A stretch of DNA of 64,000 nucleotides from Clostridium weizhouense (GCF_019431045.1 NZ_JAHXPT010000015.1:1-64000); one strand, 5' to 3'; positions 51,506 to 60,620 are shown, numbered from the stretch's first letter. Numbers and translations: made by a program. Notes: generated by a model not told the origin, from the sequence alone.

Positions 51506-52414
51506 ATGATTAGGGTATTAACAAACGATGGTTTGCAAAAGAAGTCAATAGATGCTTTAGAAAATTTGGGGATAGAAGTTGTTAATGAACATTTTCAACA
51601 AGAAATATTGGGGGAAAAATTAAAGGAATTTGATGCATTAGTTATTAGATCAGCTACTAAGGTTACAGCAGATGTTATTGATGCAGAAAAAGGCGGAAAT
51701 TTAAAGTTAATTATAAGAGCAGGGGTTGGTATAGATAATATAGATGTACCTTATGCAATGAACAATGGATTATCTATAAATAATACACCATCAGCTAGTT
51801 CAGATTCAGTTGCAGAACTTGCTTTAGCTCATATGTTTAGTTTAGCAAGATTTATAGGAATATCTAATTTCACTATGAGAAATAATGAGTGGAATAAGAA
51901 AAAATATGAAGGTATCGAGTTATCAGGAAAAACTCTTGGAATTATTGGTATGGGTAGAATAGGACAATCTTTAGCTAAAAAGGCAACAGCTTTAGGTATG
52001 AATGTAATATATTATACAATAGAAGGAAAACATGATGACTTAGACTATAAATTTTTAGAGCTAGATGAAGTGCTTAAGGAAGCTGATTTCTTATCTTTAC
52101 ATGTTCCATATGATAAAGAAAATGGACCATTAATAGGAATAAGGGAATTAAAATTAATGAAAAACACTTCATATATAATTAACTGTGCAAGAGGTAAGGT
52201 TGTTGATGAAGATGCATTATTAGAAGCACTTGATAATGGGGTTATTGCAGGAGCTGGAATTGATGTATTTGAAGAAGAACCAACTAAAAATGAAAAATTA
52301 ATTAATCATCCAAATGTTAGTGTAACACCACATATAGGGGCAGCAACTAAGGAAGCACAAAGCAGAATTGGTGATGAAGTGGTTGAAATTATTAAAGACT
52401 TCTTTAAGTTATAA
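51506..52414 (+). CDS. serA: D-3-phosphoglycerate dehydrogenase (short form)
   Basis: A 302-residue D-2-hydroxyacid dehydrogenase without a C-terminal ACT domain. The NAD site is GIIGMGRIGQSLAKKATALGM. The catalytic Arg lies in IINCARGKVVDEDALLEAL, Glu in GIDVFEEEP, and His in VSVTPHIGAATKEA. It oxidises 3-phosphoglycerate in the first step to serine. The missing ACT domain means no direct serine feedback. GGGGG lies before the ATG. The composite repeat fills the gap to the aminotransferase gene upstream. Confidence 0.92.
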   Translation: MIRVLTNDGLQKKSIDALENLGIEVVNEHFQQEILGEKLKEFDALVIRSATKVTADVIDAEKGGNLKLIIRAGVGIDNIDVPYAMNNGLSINNTPSASSDSVAELALAHMFSLARFIGISNFTMRNNEWNKKKYEGIELSGKTLGIIGMGRIGQSLAKKATALGMNVIYYTIEGKHDDLDYKFLELDEVLKEADFLSLHVPYDKENGPLIGIRELKLMKNTSYIINCARGKVVDEDALLEALDNGVIAGAGIDVFEEEPTKNEKLINHPNVSVTPHIGAATKEAQSRIGDEVVEIIKDFFKL

Positions 52415-52506
52415 AAGAACAATTAAATTTTAAAGAATGATTAAAAAAAGTATATTACACTATAATTATTGGTTTAAGACTATTAATTACAATAAATTTA
52501 TATATT

Positions 52507-52543
52507 AAATCAGTGGAAGTAAAATCTTTCACTGATTTTTAAT
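52507..52543 (+). terminator. serA terminator
   Basis: AAATCAGTGGAAG pairs with CTTTCACTGATTT, followed by TTAATAT. The rest of 52415-52737 is AT-rich, with nothing else seen. Confidence 0.8.
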
Positions 52544-52737
52544 ATATATGTTCTAATTAAGTTAATATATTTATAATCTTTTATATAACCTATATATAAG
52601 ATTATATATTTAATTAATAAAAAGTTATTTGAAACATAATTAAAATTATTAGGTGCATATTTCAATTATTATTTTTATGCACTTCAAAATATATAACATA
52701 TATAAGAATAATAAATTAATTTTTAGGAGGAATAATG

Positions 52738-53982
52738 ATGGCTGTAGTTAAACCTTTTAAGGGGATCAGACCAGTTAAAGAATTAGCGCCAAAAATAGCA
52801 GCTCTTCCTTATGATGTTATGGATAGTGAAGAAGCAAGAGTGATGGTAGAGGGAAATAAATATTCTTTTTTACATGTTGATAGAGCAGAAGTAGATTTAG
52901 ATCTTTCAATAGATATACATGACAAGAAGGTTTATGAAAAGGCTAAGGAAAATCTTAATAGGATGATTAAAGATAAAGAATATATTCAAGATGAAAAACC
53001 TTACCTTTATATTTATAGACAAATAATGAATGGTAGAGCTCAAACGGGAATAGTATTTTGTGCATCAATTGATGATTATTTAAATAATGTAATAAAAAAG
53101 CATGAATTTACTAGAGCTGATAAAGAAAAAGATAGAATAAATCATGTTGATTATTGTGATGCAAACACAGGACCAATTTTCTTGACATATAAAGAGAATG
53201 ATATAGCATCAGAATTAATAAAATCATGGACACAAAAAAAACCGGTATATAATTTTGTGGCTGATGATGGAATAACTCACATTGTTTGGGTTATAGATAA
53301 TGAAATAATTATTAATGAAATAGTTGAATTATTTAAAGACGTAAAGAATTTTTATATAGCAGATGGACATCATAGATCAGCATCTGCTGTAAAGGTTGGA
53401 TTAAAAAGAAGAGAAAGTAATCCAAATTATACAGGAGAAGAAGAATTTAATTATTTTTTAGCAGTTGCTTTTCCAGATAATGATTTAATGGTAATGGATT
53501 ATAATAGAGTGGTTAGGGATTTAAATGGATTAAGTACAGATGAATTAATGGAAAAAATTCAGGAGAAATTTATCATATCTGAATCACTAAATAATGAGTC
53601 AATAAAACCTAATAAAAAGCATACATTTGGAATGTATTTAGAAAATAAGTGGTATCTGTTAGAGGCAAAAGATGGTATATATAATGCTGATGATCCAATA
53701 GATAGTCTTGATGTAGCAATACTTCAAGATAACATACTAACACCTATTTTGGGAATTGAGGATGTTAGAACATCTGATAGAATTGATTTTATAGGTGGAA
53801 TTAGAGGAATTAAAGAGCTTGAAAGAAGAGTAAATAAAGATATGAAAGTGGCATTTTCTATGTATCCAACTGAAGTACGTGATATTATGGACGTTGCAGA
53901 TATTGGAGAAGTAATGCCACCAAAATCAACTTGGTTTGAGCCAAAATTAAGAAGTGGTTTGTTTGTGCATAAATTAAGTTAA
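52738..53982 (+). CDS. DUF1015 family protein
   Basis: A 414-residue protein of DUF1015. KPFKGIRPVKELAPKIAALPYDVM is the family start and FYIADGHHRSASAVKVG (about 205-220) the central conserved box. The DGHHR box recalls the ParB/SerK-type kinase fold, and the gene regularly follows serA, so a kinase or phosphatase role in serine metabolism is possible, but this is inference. Of two adjacent ATGs (52735 and 52738) the second is better spaced from AGGAGG. It has a separate transcript or readthrough past the serA terminator. Confidence 0.85.
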   Translation: MAVVKPFKGIRPVKELAPKIAALPYDVMDSEEARVMVEGNKYSFLHVDRAEVDLDLSIDIHDKKVYEKAKENLNRMIKDKEYIQDEKPYLYIYRQIMNGRAQTGIVFCASIDDYLNNVIKKHEFTRADKEKDRINHVDYCDANTGPIFLTYKENDIASELIKSWTQKKPVYNFVADDGITHIVWVIDNEIIINEIVELFKDVKNFYIADGHHRSASAVKVGLKRRESNPNYTGEEEFNYFLAVAFPDNDLMVMDYNRVVRDLNGLSTDELMEKIQEKFIISESLNNESIKPNKKHTFGMYLENKWYLLEAKDGIYNADDPIDSLDVAILQDNILTPILGIEDVRTSDRIDFIGGIRGIKELERRVNKDMKVAFSMYPTEVRDIMDVADIGEVMPPKSTWFEPKLRSGLFVHKLS

Positions 53983-54104
53983 ATATCCCCATCAAAAAAA
54001 GATTAACCAAGAAATAAAAAAGATTGAAGATTTTAAAGCAAAGGGAAAGGAAGAAAGAATCAAGAATATTGATTTTTATATTGAAATTTAAATAAAAAGT
54101 AAAT

Positions 54105-54186
54105 AGAGGGGTAAGATTAGAGTATTAAATTTCAACTCTTGAGAGAGTATTGAAATAAGATGTTGATAAATCTTATCCCTTCTTCA
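54105..54186 (+). other. Nested hairpin element behind the DUF1015 gene
   Basis: AGAGGGGTAAGATT pairs with AATCTTATCCCTTCT (one bulge). Inside, ATTTCAA pairs with TTGAAAT, and ACTCT-TGAG-AGAGT forms the tip. It has the look of an ordered RNA of about 80 bases, but no family is recognised. The preceding 53983-54100 contains a Lys/Glu-rich 31-codon open stretch without a start. Confidence 0.45.
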
Positions 54187-54229
54187 TATGTCATTTTTTA
54201 AATAAAACATAAAGGTTATTAAGATAAAT

Positions 54230-54280
54230 TAATAAGCAGTTAGAAATAGTGATATATTTTAACTGCTTATTTTTTTATTA
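54230..54280 (+). terminator. Terminator upstream of the DUF421 gene
   Basis: ATAAGCAGTTAGAAAT pairs with ATTTTAACTGCTTAT, followed by TTTTTTATTATT. Confidence 0.8.
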
Positions 54281-54418
54281 TTACATACTATAAATATTAA
54301 ATTGGTAATAGTTGTGATATCTTATATTTTGCAATTAGGTATAACTATCATAAATTTTATGATAATAGATAAGAGAATAGTATTAATAAGATTAATGATA
54401 ATTTAAGGAGATGTATTT

Positions 54419-55024
54419 ATGAATTTAAACTGGATTTGGGAATCCATACTTATATTTGTAGTTGGTACTGCGATTCTAAGAATAGGTGGTAGAAAATCTA
54501 TTTCTCAGATGACAATATCACAAGTTATAGTAATGATAGGGTTAGGATCATTGCTAATTCAACCTGTAACAGGAAGAGGATTATTAATAACATTTTTAGT
54601 AGCACTTGTACTAACAATATTAATGATAATTGCTGAGTATTTAGAGGTTAAGGTGGATTTTTTAGAAACTTTTATTAATGGTAAAGCAGTGCTTGTTATA
54701 GAAAATGGTAAACTAAATATTAAAAATTTAAAAAAACTTAGGTTATCAGTAGATAGACTTGAAACAAGATTAAGGCAGGTAGGAATAGCAGCAATAGAAG
54801 ATGTCAAGTGGGCAACAATTGAAGTTAGTGGCCAATTGGGATATGAGTTAAAAGATAATAAAAAACCTGTAACTCAAGAGGATTTAGGTAATTTAATAAA
54901 TGAAATATCTCAATTAAGGATAATGGTTAGTAACATAAAGCCTCAGTCGCAGCAAAGTCAAGGTAATAATATTTTTCAAGAGATAGAAAATAAAAAATTT
55001 GAGGGTAACAAGAACGAACCCTAA
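54419..55024 (+). CDS. DUF421 (YetF-like) membrane protein
   Basis: A 201-residue protein. Two to three N-terminal helices (about 5-75; ILRIGGRKSISQMTISQVIVMIGLGSLLIQPV is the family box), then the DUF421 cytoplasmic domain (FINGKAVLVIENGKLNIKNLKKLRLSVDRLETRLRQVGIAAIEDVKWATIEVSGQLGYEL) and a Gln/Ser/Asn-rich tail. YetF-type proteins are linked to spore and envelope functions in Bacillus; the exact role is unknown. AAGGAG precedes the ATG. Single gene. Confidence 0.88.
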   Translation: MNLNWIWESILIFVVGTAILRIGGRKSISQMTISQVIVMIGLGSLLIQPVTGRGLLITFLVALVLTILMIIAEYLEVKVDFLETFINGKAVLVIENGKLNIKNLKKLRLSVDRLETRLRQVGIAAIEDVKWATIEVSGQLGYELKDNKKPVTQEDLGNLINEISQLRIMVSNIKPQSQQSQGNNIFQEIENKKFEGNKNEP

Positions 55025-55274
55025 GGTAATATTATGTAGTCAACAATAATATTTGTCAAACTTCAGACTTTATTATAGAGTAGAAAATTTGTGAAGATTT
55101 TATGGATGAAAAAATGAAATAGATAGAGAGTGAATTAGTTAAATAAATATTTTTATTTTATAGATTCAAGAAGAAAATTTAGTAAATAAATTCTTTATAT
55201 GTAAATAAATGTTTTAAAAATTCAATGTTTTATGTTATAGTTTATTCATAAAGTTAAGGAGGTACTGACTGCTA

Positions 55275-56213
55275 ATGGATAATTATGTAACAGTAATAGG
55301 CGGATTGAATTTAGATATAGTAGGATTAGCTAAAGATATATATCGGGAAAAAGATTCAAATATTGGAGATATTCAAATGACCGTTGGTGGAGTGGGACAT
55401 AATATTGCTCAAAACTTAGCTAAGTTAGATGTCCCTACATACTTAATAACCGTTTATGGGGATGATTATTTTGGGAAATTTATATCATCAGAATGTAGTA
55501 AGCATGATATTCACTTAGATTATGCTCAATGTATTTTTAATACAAAAAGTTCAACTTATTTATATATAACAGATGACCAAGGAGAGATGGTTACAGCAGT
55601 TAATGATATGAAAATTATAGAAAATATTACTCCAGAATTCTTAAAGAGACGTATAAATTTTATTAACAAAGCATCTATTTGTGTGATTGATGGAAATATT
55701 CCTAAAGATTCTATTGAGTGGCTTGCAAATAATTGTACTGTACCAATTTTTGTAGATCCAGTATCTATTGCCAAAGTAAATAGATTTGAAAACGTTCTAA
55801 ACAAGATTGATACTTTTAAACCCAATAAATTAGAAGCAAGTGCTTTATCAGGAATAAAAATTATTGATACTGAAAGTGCTAAAGAAGCAGCTAAAGTTTT
55901 ATTGAAGAAAGGAATAAAAAATGTCTTTATATCTTTAGGTGAAAAGGGAATTTTGTGTTCAAGAGAAGGAGAAGAGGAGTGTATACCAACTTTAACTTCA
56001 CATGTAGTGAGTGTAAATGGAGCTGGTGATTGCAGTATGGCAACTATAATATGGGCAAGCTTTCAGTATAAAAATACAATATCATTAAGAAAAGTAGGAA
56101 TTTTTACTCAGGCAGCAGCTAGTTTAACTGTAGAAGTCACTCAGTCAGTATCTCCAAATTTAAATAGTAAAAATGTAATAGAAAGATCAAGGAAATTTTT
56201 TAAAGAGGTGTAA
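55275..56213 (+). CDS. PfkB family carbohydrate/nucleoside kinase (PsuK-like)
   Basis: A 312-residue ribokinase-fold kinase. The N-terminal signature GGLNLDIVGLAKDIYREKDSNIGDIQMTVGGVGHNIAQNLAKL resembles pseudouridine kinase and related enzymes; the catalytic box is VSVNGAGDCSMATIIWA with the base Asp in GAGD. AAGGAGG is 12 bases before the ATG. It forms an operon with the TrpF-like gene four bases downstream. No pseudouridine-5-phosphate glycosidase gene is nearby, so the substrate may be another nucleoside or pentose. Confidence 0.85.
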   Translation: MDNYVTVIGGLNLDIVGLAKDIYREKDSNIGDIQMTVGGVGHNIAQNLAKLDVPTYLITVYGDDYFGKFISSECSKHDIHLDYAQCIFNTKSSTYLYITDDQGEMVTAVNDMKIIENITPEFLKRRINFINKASICVIDGNIPKDSIEWLANNCTVPIFVDPVSIAKVNRFENVLNKIDTFKPNKLEASALSGIKIIDTESAKEAAKVLLKKGIKNVFISLGEKGILCSREGEEECIPTLTSHVVSVNGAGDCSMATIIWASFQYKNTISLRKVGIFTQAAASLTVEVTQSVSPNLNSKNVIERSRKFFKEV

Positions 56214-56217
56214 AGAT

Positions 56218-56910
56218 ATGAAAAAACAAATTTATTCTTTAGTAAACTATAATGAAAGTGTTGCAACTATGGATGCAGGTGCAGACCATATTGGTTTAGT
56301 GCCTATGCAAAGTGGAGGGGTACCAGCCCACCGTGTTCCATTTGATGTTGTAGACCGTATTTTCAATGAGGCAAAAAAACGTGGTGTTAAATGTGTAGCT
56401 ATTATGTTAAATAAAGATCCAGATGAAATGATTTTTATTGCAAATAGAGTAAAACCAGATATCCTGCATATTGCAGGCATGGAATATACAGCTGATGCAG
56501 CTTTTGCTGAAAGATTACATAAAGAATGTCCAGGTGTTGAATTAATGCAGGCCGTTCTTGTAGATGGACCTGAAGCTGTAGAACGTGCAAAAGAATATGC
56601 AAAATTCTGTGATTATATCTTAACAGATTCAGGTCTTGCAGCAGATACAGGTATTGGTGCAAGTGGGATGACTCATGATTGGAATATTGATGCTGAGATT
56701 GTAAGAACAGTAAATATACCTGTGATTATTGCTGGTGGATTAGGACCAGATAATGTAGAAGAATGTATCAAAGAGGTTAGACCTTATGGTGTAGATTCTT
56801 TAACCAAGACAAGCTATAAATACAATGATGGTGTAATGGAAAAAGATATTCCAAAAGTAAAAGAATTTTGTGAAAGAGCAGATAAGATTGCTGAAAAATT
56901 AGGATTATAA
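56218..56910 (+). CDS. TrpF-like (beta/alpha)8 protein lacking the catalytic Cys
   Basis: A 230-residue protein that follows the phosphoribosylanthranilate isomerase fold: GADHIGLVP near 17-28, the catalytic-Asp strand CDYILTDSGLA, and the phosphate-binding IPVIIAGGLGPDNVEECIKEVRPYGVDS. However, the general-base Cys of KICG is replaced (KQIYS) and the final SSGVE box is LTKTSYKY. It is therefore unlikely to be TrpF; no trp genes are present. Its GC content and codon use (GCC, CGT, CCG, GGC) stand above its neighbours, hinting at transfer. It is translationally close to the PfkB kinase gene, so both likely act on one phosphorylated sugar. Confidence 0.75.
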   Translation: MKKQIYSLVNYNESVATMDAGADHIGLVPMQSGGVPAHRVPFDVVDRIFNEAKKRGVKCVAIMLNKDPDEMIFIANRVKPDILHIAGMEYTADAAFAERLHKECPGVELMQAVLVDGPEAVERAKEYAKFCDYILTDSGLAADTGIGASGMTHDWNIDAEIVRTVNIPVIIAGGLGPDNVEECIKEVRPYGVDSLTKTSYKYNDGVMEKDIPKVKEFCERADKIAEKLGL

Positions 56911-56936
56911 AAGAAAGCAAATTCCAATTCGCCCTT

Positions 56937-56967
56937 ATACTATAATATCAACACTGTTTTAAAATAG
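56937..56967. repeat. Dispersed palindromic element, copy 7 (right arm only)
   Basis: TATACTATAATATCAACACTG then TTTTAAAATA matches the right arm of the family; the left arm is absent. Confidence 0.5.
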
Positions 56968-57056
56968 AGTCTATCATTTATACATTTATAAATATGTAGA
57001 ATATGATAGTTTATTATGTGTAGAATTAAAAATATAGAAGAAAAACAGAAAAAAGA

Positions 57057-57125
57057 TAGAGCATAAAAGTGAGATAATAGAACTTTTAAAGAGTTTTTAG
57101 ATCTCGGTTTTATGCTCTTTTTATG
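57057..57125. terminator. Terminator between the TrpF-like and CPBP genes
   Basis: AGAGCATAAAAGTGAGAT (57058-57075) pairs with ATCTCGGTTTTATGCTCT (57100-57117), with a small mismatch, followed by TTTTTATG. Confidence 0.8.
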
Positions 57126-57166
57126 CTTAGGATTCATAAATATTATGGTAAATTACAAATATAAAA

Positions 57167-58015
57167 TTAGCTAACAGAATCTTGTTCTCTATAATTTACC
57201 CAGTTAAATGACTTTAAGTTCATATATTTAAATGCAAAAAACATTAATATCCCACCAACTAAAGTAAATACTATACATTTAATTACTGTGTTAATAGGAA
57301 GTGAATCAAGTATATCTAATGGAAATACTAGTAGGTTATTACAAAAGTGAGCGAATATAGTTAAATATATAGATTTAGTTTTTATATAAATATAACCAAA
57401 AAATAAACCTAATATAAAAGCATTGATTCCTTGTTGAAAGTTTAAATGCATTATAGCAAATATTAAAGCTGAAATGATTAAGGCTGCTTTATTTGAGTAT
57501 TTTTTTAGTAATCCATTAAGTATTATTCCTCTATTTATAAACTCCTCCTGTAAAGGGCCTATTATTATAACTACAAAGGTCATATATATTGGATCAAGAT
57601 TAAAAAGTTCGTTAAAATATTTTGAAATTTCTGGATCAGGGATTAAATCTAATAAGTAAGATAAGTTACCATCAAAAAATATCCTATATCCTAAAATTAA
57701 TAAAGCTATAAACATAAAATCTCTTTTTGAAAATTTAAATTTACTATTTTGTGTATTAGTAGGATAAGAAAATATTTTATTCATTATAAGTATTGATATT
57801 GATGTAACTACTATAGATAAAATTATTTTTATTAATGAATAAATACCACCGTTAAGTTCTTTTAACTTAAATATAGGGATAGAAATTATATCGTTTATTA
57901 TAATGAAGAAAAGTACAATTGATAGACCTTTGAAAAAGCCTGATTCATAAAAAGAAATTTTGTCGTATTCTAAATTGGTTATGGGTTTAAAGAAATTAAG
58001 TTTTGAAAAGTTCAT
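57167..58015 (-). CDS. CPBP family intramembrane metalloprotease
   Basis: A 282-residue protein with seven to eight helices. The CPBP motifs are present: EEFINRGIIL (EExxxR), a following FAIMHLNFQQG (FxxxH), and AHFCNN (HxxxN/D). Such proteases resemble Rce1 and often protect against bacteriocins or process peptides. AGGAG precedes the ATG. Single gene, ending in a hairpin shared with the opposite strand. Confidence 0.88.
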   Translation of the reverse strand: MNFSKLNFFKPITNLEYDKISFYESGFFKGLSIVLFFIIINDIISIPIFKLKELNGGIYSLIKIILSIVVTSISILIMNKIFSYPTNTQNSKFKFSKRDFMFIALLILGYRIFFDGNLSYLLDLIPDPEISKYFNELFNLDPIYMTFVVIIIGPLQEEFINRGIILNGLLKKYSNKAALIISALIFAIMHLNFQQGINAFILGLFFGYIYIKTKSIYLTIFAHFCNNLLVFPLDILDSLPINTVIKCIVFTLVGGILMFFAFKYMNLKSFNWVNYREQDSVS

Positions 58016-58104
58016 AGTTATTCTCCTAATTTTAATAGTATATTTAATATAATATATTTAAATAAAGTTAAATTTTATTAAAAATAAATCTAAGAATGCA
58101 ATAT

Positions 58105-58166
58105 TAGGCACATGAAATAAAATAGACCAGCATACTGGTCTATTATTTTTTTTGAACGTGCCTTAA
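58105..58166. terminator. Terminator between CPBP promoter region and mogA 3' end
   Basis: AATAGACCAG-CATA-CTGGTCTATT is a 10-bp perfect hairpin flanked by ATTTTTTTTG; outer AGGCAC (58106) and GTGCCT (58158) add a second layer. It terminates mogA on the - strand. Confidence 0.8.
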
Positions 58167-58226
58167 TATTAAAAAATTAATTATGCTGTAAAGAATCAAA
58201 TAGTAAAGCAAAAAATTTTGTTCTTC

Positions 58227-58724
58227 TTATTTTTTAGGTGTTGCACATTCAGTTGCATGTCCTGTTAGTATATCAATGCCATGAGGAATAGCATCTAAAA
58301 TTACTTCTAAATTTTCAGAAGCACCTTTAGGACTACCAGGTAAATTTATAATTAATGTTTCATTTCTTATACCAGAAATACCCCTTGATAACATAGCTTT
58401 AGGTGTTATTTTTAAAGAGGCAGCTCTCATTGCTTCACCAAATCCAGGGACTAATTTTTCAGATACTTTCAATGTTGCTTCAGGCGTTACATCTCTTTTA
58501 GAAAATCCAGTACCACCATTTGTAAGAATCAAGTTAACTTTTAAATCATCACAAAGATAAATTAATTCTTTACTTATCAAATCAATGTCATCAGGTAGTA
58601 CTTTGTAATAAGTTATAGAATATTTATCTTTTGGAAGAATATTTTTAATAGTTGGTCCTGTAATATCTTCACGTTCACCAACATGTCCTTTATCACTCAT
58701 AGTAAGTATAGCTGTTTTTATCAT
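58227..58724 (-). CDS. mogA: MogA/MoaB family molybdopterin adenylyltransferase
   Basis: A 165-residue protein of the MogA/MoaB fold: TAILTMSDKGHVGEREDITGP, LILTNGGTGFSKRDVTPEATL and INLPGSPKGASENLEVILDAIPHGI are the family boxes. It adenylates molybdopterin before metal insertion by MoeA. Of three in-frame starts the ATG at 58724 has AGGAGA at seven to eight bases. It is divergent from moeA, with a 433-bp intergenic region, and provides cofactor for the formate dehydrogenase encoded nearby. Confidence 0.93.
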   Translation of the reverse strand: MIKTAILTMSDKGHVGEREDITGPTIKNILPKDKYSITYYKVLPDDIDLISKELIYLCDDLKVNLILTNGGTGFSKRDVTPEATLKVSEKLVPGFGEAMRAASLKITPKAMLSRGISGIRNETLIINLPGSPKGASENLEVILDAIPHGIDILTGHATECATPKK

Positions 58725-58814
58725 AATCATATCTCCTATCAACAATTTTCATATATATTTTAATACACAAGCTATAATCATTTTACATCTAAATAATATT
58801 TAAATTAAAACTTA

Positions 58815-58833
58815 CTATTATGTAGAATAATAG
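58815..58833. promoter_or_regulatory. Inverted repeat in the mogA-moeA intergenic region
   Basis: CTATTAT-GTAGA-ATAATAG, a perfect 7-bp inverted repeat. The same position in the decayed copy upstream of the DUF2294 gene (60621-60639) keeps a related inverted repeat. Possible operator for a molybdate- or formate-responsive regulator (inference). Confidence 0.4.
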
Positions 58834-59157
58834 AGCAAATAATACCTAATTAGAGTTATACATTTCTACAATACAAATATGGTAAAAAATTAAGAATTAT
58901 TAAATTAAATTGTTAGATTAGATTCTCTTTTAAAGATATTAATAAATTTAAAATTATATAGTAAAGAGCATTATAGAATTAATTAAAAGGATTTCAATAA
59001 TATAGGTTGAATATATACATTAGTAAATATATAGAAAAATATGTATTATAAAGTATATATTTAGCAATAAATAATGTTCGAATAAAAAAGTTTATTGCAA
59101 TATAACTTATAAAAATTTGATCTTATTTATTAATATTTAATAAGAAGGGGATTTGAG

Positions 59158-60372
59158 ATGATTAATATAGAAGAAGCACTAAATATAATTAATAAGGAAA
59201 CAAAAATACTTGGAATAGAAAAGAGGGATTTATTAGATAGTGTTAATAGAGTTTTAGCAGAAGATATATACTCTAAGGATAATTTACCACCATTTAATAA
59301 GTCCTCAAAGGATGGATATGCTATAAAAAGTAGTGATACATTTAACTGTAGTAGAGAGAATAGCTGTAAACTTAAGATAAAAGGTATTATAAAAGCAGGG
59401 GATTTTATTGAAGATACTTTAAAAAATGGAGAAGCTTATAAAATAATGACAGGGGCACCAGTACCTAAAGGGGCAGATGCAGTTATAAAAATTGAAGATA
59501 TTGAAACAGAAGATAATAATCTTTTAATTTTTGAGGAAATAGAAAAGGATAATAATATAATCAAATTTGGTGAAGAAATTAAACTTGGTGATTTAGCAAT
59601 TAAGAAAGATTGTGTTATAAGACCAGTAGAAATAGGAGCATTAGCATCACTTGGGTACAGTAATATTAATGTTTACAAAGCTCCAACTGTAGCATTAATT
59701 ATTACTGGTGATGAACTTGTTGATATAAATTCAAATATTGAAAAGGGCCAAATAAGAAATAGTAATGAATATTCATTGAAAGCATTAGTGACAGGTTTAA
59801 ATGCAGAAGTTTTATCTTTAGGTATTGTTTCTGATGATAAAGAGAATTTAAAAGAAAAAATGAAATATGCATTAGAAAATTCAGATATTGTTATTACTTC
59901 AGGAGGAGCATCTGTTGGGGATTATGATTTTGTTAAAGATATTTTAAAAGAAATAGGAGCTGATATTAAATTTTCAAAAATAGCAATCAAACCAGGAAAA
60001 CCAGTAACATTTGCTACATTTAAGGAAAAATTATTTTTTGCACTTCCAGGGAACCCATCATCTATAATAACAACATTCCAAAAATTTGTTAAACCAAGTA
60101 TTGAAAAAATGATGGGAAAAGATAATTTTGATTCAGAAGAATTTCCTGTTAAATTAATGTATGATTTTCATGATGAAGTGGGTAGAGAAAAATATGTGTA
60201 TGTTCAAATAAAAAAGGTAGATGGAAGTTATTGTGCATATAAAGTAGGATCACAGTGTTCTAATCATCTAATGACTATGAGTAGAGCCAATGGAATAGTT
60301 ATTGTTCCTAAAGAAATTGGAGATGTAAAAGCAGGACAAGTACTTAATGGAAAATTTATATTTAGAAAATAA
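59158..60372 (+). CDS. moeA: Molybdopterin molybdotransferase, first copy
   Basis: A 404-residue MoeA. Domains I-II run to about residue 175 (IMTGAPVPKGADAVI), domain III has SGGASVGDYDFVKDILKEIGADI and FALPGNPSSIITTFQKFV, and domain IV completes it. The otherwise near-invariant S-A-M-D-G-Y-A motif reads SSKDGYA, with Lys51 instead of Met. The second copy at 63644 keeps SAMDGYA. MoeA inserts molybdate (or tungstate) into adenylated molybdopterin. GGGG lies before the ATG. Divergent from mogA. Confidence 0.94.
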   Translation: MINIEEALNIINKETKILGIEKRDLLDSVNRVLAEDIYSKDNLPPFNKSSKDGYAIKSSDTFNCSRENSCKLKIKGIIKAGDFIEDTLKNGEAYKIMTGAPVPKGADAVIKIEDIETEDNNLLIFEEIEKDNNIIKFGEEIKLGDLAIKKDCVIRPVEIGALASLGYSNINVYKAPTVALIITGDELVDINSNIEKGQIRNSNEYSLKALVTGLNAEVLSLGIVSDDKENLKEKMKYALENSDIVITSGGASVGDYDFVKDILKEIGADIKFSKIAIKPGKPVTFATFKEKLFFALPGNPSSIITTFQKFVKPSIEKMMGKDNFDSEEFPVKLMYDFHDEVGREKYVYVQIKKVDGSYCAYKVGSQCSNHLMTMSRANGIVIVPKEIGDVKAGQVLNGKFIFRK

Positions 60373-60404
60373 TAAAGAGATATTCTTTCAAAATTATGAA
60401 TAAG

Positions 60405-60530
60405 TGTTGAATTTTTAAATAATCACAAAGATAAATTCACTCTCTACTATACAAATTAATATCATCAATTAAGTACTTTATAATAAGTTATATAATATTT
60501 ATAAATGGTATAACCAACTAGTTTAGTAAG
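60405..60530 (-). pseudogene. Decayed fragment of a second mogA
   Basis: TTTTTAAATAATCACAAAGA and the following roughly 100 bases align with 58535-58650 inside mogA (same strand): shared words include ATCACAAAGATAAATT, ATATCATCA, AAGTACTTT and TAATAAGTTATA. By eye it is about 75-80 % identical, with indels that break the frame. With the second moeA at 63644 it indicates a duplicated mogA-moeA unit. Confidence 0.7.
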
Positions 60531-60620
60531 GAACTTATATATTTTAAATAATTTGTCTGTTAAAATTATAGTACAATTAAATAGTTTTTTGAAATAGGTC
60601 GTATTTATATTTAAAAATTA

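Noticed and set aside
53984-54091. Lys/Glu-rich open stretch (KKINQEIKKIEDFKAKGKEERIKNIDF) behind the DUF1015 gene
   Set aside because: No start codon or ribosome binding site; the DUF1015 protein already has a normal C-terminus. May be a relic, but cannot be supported as a gene.
56921-56938. AATTCGCCCTTA, resembling the junction of TA-cloning vectors
   Set aside because: Only about 11 bases, flanked by normal clostridial sequence and by a palindromic element copy; chance match is the simpler explanation.
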